Origin: Streptomyces sp. NBC_01288
Lineage (GTDB): Bacteria; Actinomycetota; Actinomycetes; Streptomycetales; Streptomycetaceae
DNA: 64,000 nucleotides
NCBI RefSeq assembly: GCF_035982055.1
Contig: NZ_CP108427.1
Span: forward strand, 5,703,001 to 5,767,000
Reading direction: 5' to 3'
A program made the translations under genes and the position numbers. The notes under the pieces are model-generated. The model worked only from the letters and a program-made list of their open reading frames with translations. It did no database searches and was not told the DNA's origin. Shown piece after piece: positions 59,701-64,000 of the stretch (its first letter is position 1; every line of letters begins with the position of its first letter).

Positions 59701-59859
59701 CGGACCCGGGACGGCGTGCTGCACGCCTCGACCCTGGAAGGCGTAGCGGCCGGCCTGGCCTGGGCGGCCGGCCAGTGGCCACGCCGCTTCGAGGTGGCGG
59801 CGCTGCTGGAAGACCCGTCGCGGACGGAGGAACTGGCTCGGGACCGGTGGTTCGACTGA
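56725..59859 (+). CDS. Sacsin-like large GHKL ATPase
   Basis: A 1044-residue protein. The N-terminal 250 residues resemble the HSP90-like ATP-binding domain of sacsin: helical N terminus, N-box LVVELAQNAADAAARAG (Asn at about 61), G1 AANTGAPLD, GVESLSTLRASAK and the lid FGVGFAAVVAVTDEP. The remaining 800 residues are acidic, without a MutL or Hsp90 middle-domain motif that I recognise; they have no transmembrane segment. It could be a chaperone-like protein or an ATP-fuelled partner of unknown targets. GAGGAGAG precedes the GTG. Confidence 0.75.
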   Translation: MSKFVRPAAEGADPFGTARLRRGVLDAWATSPARFREDANAEEDLVLGGYRDRLVVELAQNAADAAARAGVAGRLRLTLRDGVLCAANTGAPLDATGVESLSTLRASAKRDAGDSAVGRFGVGFAAVVAVTDEPAVLGRHGGVRWSLAEARALADDTARHSPGLGTEIRRRDGHIPLLRLPFAAEGTAPDSYDTVVILPLRDTAAEDLAERLLGAVDDALLLALPGLTEVVVEVGDQEPRTLTRRTDRADTVVDDSRDGTTRWRTVAAHGELAKELLADRPVEERLRPYWSITWAVPVDKDGTPARPRTSPVVHAPTPSDEPLGVPALLIASLPLDTTRRHAAPGPLTDFVVERAADAYVELLAAWRPVTTGIIDLVPGPLGKGELDGTLRQAILKRLPRTSFLPPAIEPDGQGDDDSDLPESLRPRDAEVVEGAGADTVRVLAEVLPTLLPAGLERRVELRTLGVARVPLTDAVDRLAGLEKDPGWWRRLYDSLAGVDPDRLTGLPVPLADGRTTIGPRQVLLPTADSARVEPEVLARLGLKVAHPDAAHPLLEKLGALPATPRAVLTTPQVRAAVAASLDEEGGAMWDEVAPDSDELAETVLALVRDAGLEPGDEPWLGALALPDEDGELAPAGELVLPGSPFAQVMRDDELAFVEADLADRWGEQPLAACGVLATFALVRATDVVLDPDELEPRDSDFAEPDDPGLLDSVDVWSEDVLDRFPDTPVPPVATELVAVRDLDLVDEDRWPQALALLARPPLRDAITQQVRILMPDGTHEVVRSYTAWWLRGHPVLDGRRPAGLLAAGGDPLLRGLYDEADATGFDDEQVLRALGVRTSVAALLEEPGGAAELLDRLADPDREVTGTQLHALYSALADLDPEQVTLPDDLRAVVDGEVTVVDAADAVVVDSPDLLPFTAGTPLLPVRPSRAAELAELFQVRRLSESITGEVTSEGTEHDVPESVRTLLGPRTPATYVEHDELVVDGVEIDWRRTRDGVLHASTLEGVAAGLAWAAGQWPRRFEVAALLEDPSRTEELARDRWFD

Positions 59860-59942
59860 GCCGGTCGACGATCTTCACGGTCGTTCCGAAAAAAGTTCAC
59901 GAGTCGTACAACCATTCCCTTTCGTCGTGAATCTGATCAGCT

Positions 59943-59956
59943 GAGCCAACAGGCTC
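59943..59956 (+). promoter_or_regulatory. Leader hairpin of the first secreted paralogue
   Basis: GAGCC-AACA-GGCTC, with the same sequence and neighbouring bases as 60894-60907. It lies about 30 bp upstream of the ATG. Confidence 0.5.
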
Positions 59957-59984
59957 CACGATCACTTCTCTACCTGGGGAACCC

Positions 59985-60764
59985 ATGCGCATGCGTGCCA
60001 CCCTCGGCGTCCTGACCGGCGCCCTGGCCCTCTCCGCTCTCGCCATGCCTGCCGCGCAGGCCGACGAGGGGCGGGGGGACACCACGATCTCGACCGTCGT
60101 GGTGAACGGCGGCAAGCCGGTCGTCGTGGGCGCGACCGCGAAGAAGACCATCACCGTCAGCTTCACGGTCAAGGACGCCTCGGGCGTCGACTGGGCGCAG
60201 GCGATCCTGTACCACGGCGCCGACATCGACTCGTCCGACAGCGGTGCCGTCGCCAACGGCAGCGACGGCCGCGCCACCTGCACCAAGGTGAACGCCACGA
60301 CGTCGACCTGCAAGTCGACCTTCGACCTGACGCCGCGCTCCAACCTGATCAACTCCGTGGCCGGTGGCTGGAAGGTCTGGGCGGTCGCCAGGGGCAAGGA
60401 CACCGACTACGTCCAGAAGGACAACGCGAAGACCTTCCAGGTCCAGCGCCTGTCGAAGCTCACGGTCAACGCCGCCCCGGAGCCCGTCAAGAAGGGCAAG
60501 ACCATCACGGTCACCGGCAAGCTGACCCGCGCGAACTGGGACGCCGCCACCTACTCCGGTTACTCGACCCAGCCGGTGAAGCTCCAGTTCCGCAAGAAGA
60601 GCGCCAGCACGTACACCACCGTCAAGACCGTCAAGACGAACTCGACGGGCAACCTGAGCACCACCGTCAAGGCGACCGTCGACGGCTACTTCCGCTACAG
60701 CTTCGCGGGCACCTCGACCACCCCGGCCGTCAACGCCGCGGGTGACTTCATCGACGTGAAGTAA
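59985..60764 (+). CDS. Secreted protein with a C-terminal Ig-like domain, paralogue 1
   Basis: A 259-residue protein exported by a Sec signal (MRMRATLGVLTGALALSALA, cleavage near AQA). The mature N-terminal 120 residues are variable, and the last 100 (SKLTVNAAPEPVKKGKTITV, GYSTQPVKLQFRKK, DGYFRYSFAGTSTTPAV) form a beta-sandwich domain that is nearly identical in the next gene. Cys pairs are present in the first domain only. Function unknown. Confidence 0.72.
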   Translation: MRMRATLGVLTGALALSALAMPAAQADEGRGDTTISTVVVNGGKPVVVGATAKKTITVSFTVKDASGVDWAQAILYHGADIDSSDSGAVANGSDGRATCTKVNATTSTCKSTFDLTPRSNLINSVAGGWKVWAVARGKDTDYVQKDNAKTFQVQRLSKLTVNAAPEPVKKGKTITVTGKLTRANWDAATYSGYSTQPVKLQFRKKSASTYTTVKTVKTNSTGNLSTTVKATVDGYFRYSFAGTSTTPAVNAAGDFIDVK

Positions 60765-60893
60765 GACCCGACGCGGCCCACGCGGCCCCGCCGACCGGCG
60801 GAGTCTCCGCACTTCACCATCAGTTCGCAATACCCGCACAAAGTCTCGATTCGCCGTACAACCCACACCACTGGTCGCGAATCACATCACGTG

Positions 60894-60907
60894 AGCCAAC
60901 AGGCTCC
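60894..60907 (+). promoter_or_regulatory. Leader hairpin of the second secreted paralogue
   Basis: GAGCC-AACA-GGCTC in the same context as the hairpin upstream of paralogue 1, about 85 bp before the start codon. Confidence 0.5.
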
Positions 60908-60990
60908 GCCATCACTTGGGCCCCGACGCCGACGACGAGCCGTTCGGAACGACCAGCGCGTCGGGGCCCCCTTTCCCACTTGGGGAACGC

Positions 60991-61935
60991 ATGCGCATAA
61001 GCGCCACCGTGGCCGCCGTCTCCGGCGCCCTGGTTCTCTCCGCCTTCGCCGTACCGGCCGCGCAGGCCGCGGGCTCCGACGCCGGTTCCTACCGCTCGGA
61101 CGTCGCGAAGATCCGTGAGGCCGCTCACACCGCCTCCGGCAAGGCCACCCTGTCCGGCTCCACTGTCGCCACCCCGGCCGACGACGAGCCGTACGCCCTG
61201 AACGTCACCTTCTCCAACATCAAGGTGCACAGCGGCAAGCCGATCGTGGTCGGTGCCGCCGCCCACGTCTCCGTGCCGGTCACGTACACGCTCACGCACG
61301 GCGCCGACGTCGACATCACCGCGTCCGACTTCCTCAACGGCCCGTACATCTACAAGGGCACCTTCGCCAACCCGACGAACATGCTGTTCGGCGACAACGC
61401 GGGCACCTGCACGGCCACCTCGGCTACCACCGCCTCCTGCAAGGCCACGCTCGACATCTACCCGGGTGACGGCGACCTGTCGAACACCGACGCCGGTGCC
61501 TGGAAGGCCGGCGCCGAGGCCATCGCGCTGAACGGCCAGGACCCGACGAGCAGCACGTTCGACATCACCAAGGTCGGCCTCGCCGACCAGGGCGGCTTCG
61601 CCTCCCCGAACGTCACGCGCCTGTCCAAGCTGACGGTCAACGCCGCCCCGGAGCCGGTGAAGAAGGGCAAGACCATCACGGTCACCGGCAAGCTGACCCG
61701 CGCGAACTGGGACGCCAACAACTACACCGGCTACTCCACCCAGCCGGTCAAGCTCCAGTTCCGCAAGAAGAACGCCACCACGTACACCACGGTCAAGACC
61801 ATCAAGACGAGCTCGACGGGCGCCCTGAAGACCACCGTCAAGGCCACGGTCGACGGCTACTTCCGCTACAGCTTCGCAGGCACCTCGACGACCCCGGCGG
61901 TCAACGCCACGGGCGACTACGTCGACGTGAAGTAG
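60991..61935 (+). CDS. Secreted protein with a C-terminal Ig-like domain, paralogue 2
   Basis: A 314-residue exported protein (signal MRISATVAAVSGALVLSAFA and AQA cleavage). The last 100 residues are about 90 percent identical to those of the previous gene, while the N-terminal domain (VKIREAAHTASGKATLSGST and DITASDFLNGPYIYKGTFA) differs and is longer. This indicates duplication followed by divergence or swapping of the first domain. GGGGAAC precedes the ATG. Confidence 0.72.
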   Translation: MRISATVAAVSGALVLSAFAVPAAQAAGSDAGSYRSDVAKIREAAHTASGKATLSGSTVATPADDEPYALNVTFSNIKVHSGKPIVVGAAAHVSVPVTYTLTHGADVDITASDFLNGPYIYKGTFANPTNMLFGDNAGTCTATSATTASCKATLDIYPGDGDLSNTDAGAWKAGAEAIALNGQDPTSSTFDITKVGLADQGGFASPNVTRLSKLTVNAAPEPVKKGKTITVTGKLTRANWDANNYTGYSTQPVKLQFRKKNATTYTTVKTIKTSSTGALKTTVKATVDGYFRYSFAGTSTTPAVNATGDYVDVK

Positions 61936-61943
61936 CACCACCC

Positions 61944-61992
61944 AAAAGCAGCTGCCGCGCCCCGAAAACGGGGTCGCGGCAGCTGCTTTTTT
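61944..61992 (+). terminator. Terminator after paralogue 2
   Basis: AAAAGCAGCTGCCGCG and CGCGGCAGCTGCTTTT pair with one bulge around a GAAAA loop region and run into TTTT. It is also the first unit of the repeat array that follows. Confidence 0.75.
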
Positions 61993-62345
61993 AGAGGCAC
62001 GGCCTTATGAACAGCGGTGCGGTGAGCTGCTTTTAGGGGCCCGCGCCCAAGAAGAGGGCGCGGGCTTAGGAACAGCGTTGCGACGAGCCGCTTTTAGGGG
62101 CGCGCGCCTAAGCACGGGGTCGCGGCAGCCGCCTTTAAGGGGCGCGTACTTGAGAACAGGGACACGGCGAGCTGCTCTTAGGGGCGCGCGCCCAAGAAGT
62201 GGGGCGCGGCAGCTGCTTTAGGGGGCGCGGGCTCAAACACAGGGGCGCGGCGAGCTGCCTTTAAAGGACGCGAGCTTGAAAACAGGGGTGCGGCGAGCCG
62301 CTTTTAAGGGGCGCGGGGAACTGCGCGACCAGCCCCCACCGGCCC
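61978..62345. repeat. Tandem array, about eight 42-bp units, ending in a family A repeat
   Basis: Unit type GCGAGCTGCTTTTAGGGGCG followed by CGnGC and GAACAGGGGTGCG. The units decay but keep the CTTTTAGGGGCGCG core, which is also the edge of the family A repeat. The array ends with the intact, reverse-oriented copy at 62304-62345. Confidence 0.75.
62304..62345 (-). repeat. Dispersed repeat family A, copy 5
   Basis: TTAAGGGGCGCGGGGAACTG continuing CGCGACCAGCCCCCACC. It is the same sequence as the copies near 15.0 and 31.1 kb, in reverse orientation. Confidence 0.8.
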
Positions 62346-62352
62346 GCGCTGG

Positions 62353-62495
62353 ACGAACCACGCACCCAACCCCCCACCGACCCGCACCCGACGAACCACG
62401 CCCCAACCCCCCACCGACCCGCACCCGACGAACCACGCCCCAACCCCCCACCGACCCGCACCCGACGAACCACGCCCCCACCGCCCACTCAAGCC
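62353..62495. repeat. 37-bp tandem repeat, 3.8 units
   Basis: Unit ACGAACCACGCCCCAACCCC followed by CCACCGACCCGCACCCG. Two units are exact, one has an extra base, and the last is partial and overlaps the 3' end of the P-type ATPase gene. The unit's CCCCCCACCG part resembles the other end of the family A repeat. Confidence 0.8.
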
Positions 62496-64000
62496 ACCCC
62501 CCGCCGATCAACCAACCTCCACACCAGCTCCAACGCCACCCCCGCCACCCCCGCAATCCCCACAGCGATCCACGGCATCGTCACCCCCACCAACTTCAGC
62601 GCGAAGAAATGCTGAAGCCACGGCACGACCAGCACCACCACAAACGCCGCCCCCATCGAGGCGACCAGCGCCACCCGCCACCAGGTATACGGCCGCGCAA
62701 TAATCGCCAGCACCCACATGGAGATCAGAAACAGGGTCAAGGTCGCCGCACTGGTCTCGGCCCCCAACGCCCCCTTCCCAACGTAGTGATGACGGGCAAT
62801 CAGATACGTGACGAAGGTCGCCGCCCCGGCAATCACCCCACCCGGAATCGAATACCGCATCACCCGCCGCACGAAATGGGGTTTCGCCCGCTCCGTGTTC
62901 GGCGCCAGCGCAAGAAAGAACGCCGGAATCCCGATGGTCAACGTGGACAACAGCGTCAAGTGCCGCGGCAGGAACGGATATTCAACCCGCCAGCACACCA
63001 CCAGCACCGCCAACAACACCGAGTACACGGTCTTGACCAGAAACAGCGTCGCCACCCGAGTGATGTTCCCGATGACCCGCCGCCCCTCGGCAACAACCGA
63101 AGGCAACGTGGCGAAGCTGTTGTTGAGCAACACGATCTGCGCGACAGCCCGGGTCGCCTCGGACCCCGACCCCATGGAGACACCGATGTCCGCGTCCTTC
63201 AGGGCAAGAACGTCGTTCACCCCGTCCCCGGTCATCGCAACCGTGTGCCCACGGGACTGCAACGCCCCCACCATGTCCCGCTTCTGCTGCGGGGTGACCC
63301 GCCCGAACACCGTCCCCTCGTCGAGGGACTTCGCCATCTCCTCCTGATCCGAAGGCAGTTGACGGGCATCCACGACCTGCCCGCTGAGCCCCAGCTTCCC
63401 GGCCACCGCGCCCACGGACACCGCGTTGTCCCCGGAGATCACCTTCGCGTGCACATCCTGCTCGGCGAAATAGGCGAGCGTCTCCGCCGCGTCGGGCCGC
63501 AACCGCTGCTCCAACACCACCAGTGCCGTCGCCGAGGCCCCCCGCGCGACCCCGGGATCATCCAGCTCACCGGAGACCCGGGCCAGCAACAGCACCCGTA
63601 GCCCCTCCTCATTGAGCCGCCCGGTCTCCTCCAGCGCGGGATCGTCCGCACCCAGCAGCACATCGGGCGCCCCGAGCAACCACGTGCTCGACTCCCCGTT
63701 CCCCTCGCTGAACGACGCCCCGCTGTACTTCCGCGCCGACGAGAACGGCAGCGACTCCACGCACCGCCACTCCCCGCTGTCCGGATAAGCGGTGATGATC
63801 GCCTGGAGCGACGCGTTCGGCCGCGGATCCGACTCGCCCAACGCACCCAGGACTTTGCGTACGTACGTTTCGTCGGCCCCGCCGAGCGGACGCAACTCGG
63901 TGACGTCCATCCCGCCCTCGGTCAGCGTGCCCGTCTTGTCGAGGCAGACCGTGTCGACGCGGGCGAGCCCCTCGATGGCCGGAAGCTCCTGGACGAGGCA
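62489..64000 (-). CDS. P-type ATPase (HAD-IC family), C-terminal 503 residues
   Basis: ATP-driven ion pump; the 5' end lies beyond the window. The visible part begins just before the phosphorylated Asp motif CLDKTGTLTEG, then has the nucleotide-binding region, GDNAVSVGAVAGKL and the hinge motif MTGDGVNDVLALKDADIGVS. Six or so hydrophobic helices follow, ending with a charged tail. The layout (GKL...DVEV-free, FLRRH-type loops) does not identify the ion; a calcium/magnesium-type or uncharacterised P2/P5-like branch is possible. It is convergent with the repeat array region. Confidence 0.85.
   Translation of the reverse strand, partial: CLVQELPAIEGLARVDTVCLDKTGTLTEGGMDVTELRPLGGADETYVRKVLGALGESDPRPNASLQAIITAYPDSGEWRCVESLPFSSARKYSGASFSEGNGESSTWLLGAPDVLLGADDPALEETGRLNEEGLRVLLLARVSGELDDPGVARGASATALVVLEQRLRPDAAETLAYFAEQDVHAKVISGDNAVSVGAVAGKLGLSGQVVDARQLPSDQEEMAKSLDEGTVFGRVTPQQKRDMVGALQSRGHTVAMTGDGVNDVLALKDADIGVSMGSGSEATRAVAQIVLLNNSFATLPSVVAEGRRVIGNITRVATLFLVKTVYSVLLAVLVVCWRVEYPFLPRHLTLLSTLTIGIPAFFLALAPNTERAKPHFVRRVMRYSIPGGVIAGAATFVTYLIARHHYVGKGALGAETSAATLTLFLISMWVLAIIARPYTWWRVALVASMGAAFVVVLVVPWLQHFFALKLVGVTMPWIAVGIAGVAGVALELVWRLVDRRGVA

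Overview
The window is chromosomal DNA of a Streptomyces or very close relative. GC content is very high, almost every codon ends in G or C, and many genes look leaderless (a TAnnnT box 6-8 bases before the start codon). The gene set is typical of the genus: cdgB, nagKA with DasR-type boxes, otsA/otsB, a second groEL behind CIRCE, several cold-shock genes, XRE/DUF397 pairs and futalosine-pathway mqn genes. From memory, the order follows the S. coelicolor stretch around SCO4279 to SCO4332. I see no rRNA, tRNA, insertion sequence, prophage, CRISPR array or biosynthetic cluster.

Layout. 1-4.7 kb: a gene cut by the left edge, a sigma-factor remnant, an acetyltransferase, a flavin reductase, cdgB and a membrane-anchored carbohydrate-binding-module protein. 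4.7-9.6 kb: a secreted SH3-protein remnant, then amino-sugar genes (PfkB kinase, nagA, nagK) divergent from a sugar-binding lipoprotein across two DasR-like boxes. 9.6-13.4 kb: DUF3263, otsB, otsA and gpgS, which make the compatible solutes trehalose and glucosylglycerate. 13.5-18.1 kb: a SAM-I riboswitch on thrC, cysO, a cold-shock gene, and groEL behind four phased CIRCE half-sites. 18.2-25.4 kb: an old-yellow-enzyme homologue, a CpdA-like phosphoesterase, a probable free-standing small RNA, small hypothetical genes, an XRE/DUF397 pair and a methyltransferase. 25.4-32.2 kb: an F420-type oxidoreductase, an AraC regulator divergent from an acyl-CoA dehydrogenase, and a MurNAc uptake/catabolism unit (EIIBC, murQ, RpiR). 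32.2-46 kb: small conserved proteins, mycothiol-type DinB proteins, cutC, a HelD-type helicase, and an XPB helicase near a helicase-associated/WYL protein. 46-52.6 kb: HAD phosphatase, a long cold-shock protein, repeat arrays, mqnB-mqnD, DUF2771, MFS and DUF3027. 52.6-64 kb: Uma2 nuclease with an HTH partner, an ATPase/XRE/DUF397/DUF397 cluster, a sacsin-like ATPase, two paralogous secreted proteins, more arrays, and a P-type ATPase cut by the right edge.

Functional links. The 5-8 kb and 28-32 kb blocks together suggest recovery of GlcNAc and MurNAc from peptidoglycan and chitin: EIIBC would bring in MurNAc-6-P, MurQ makes GlcNAc-6-P, NagK makes GlcNAc-6-P from free GlcNAc, and NagA deacetylates it.

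The most unusual content is non-coding. Two dispersed repeat families recur in the window, and each has an intact copy lying at the edge of a decayed tandem array in a gap between convergent genes. A perfect 22-bp-stem hairpin has a sequence-related relative 45 kb away in another convergent gap, and a probable independent small RNA occupies a third. Several genes also show small 3'-end or 5'-end duplications.
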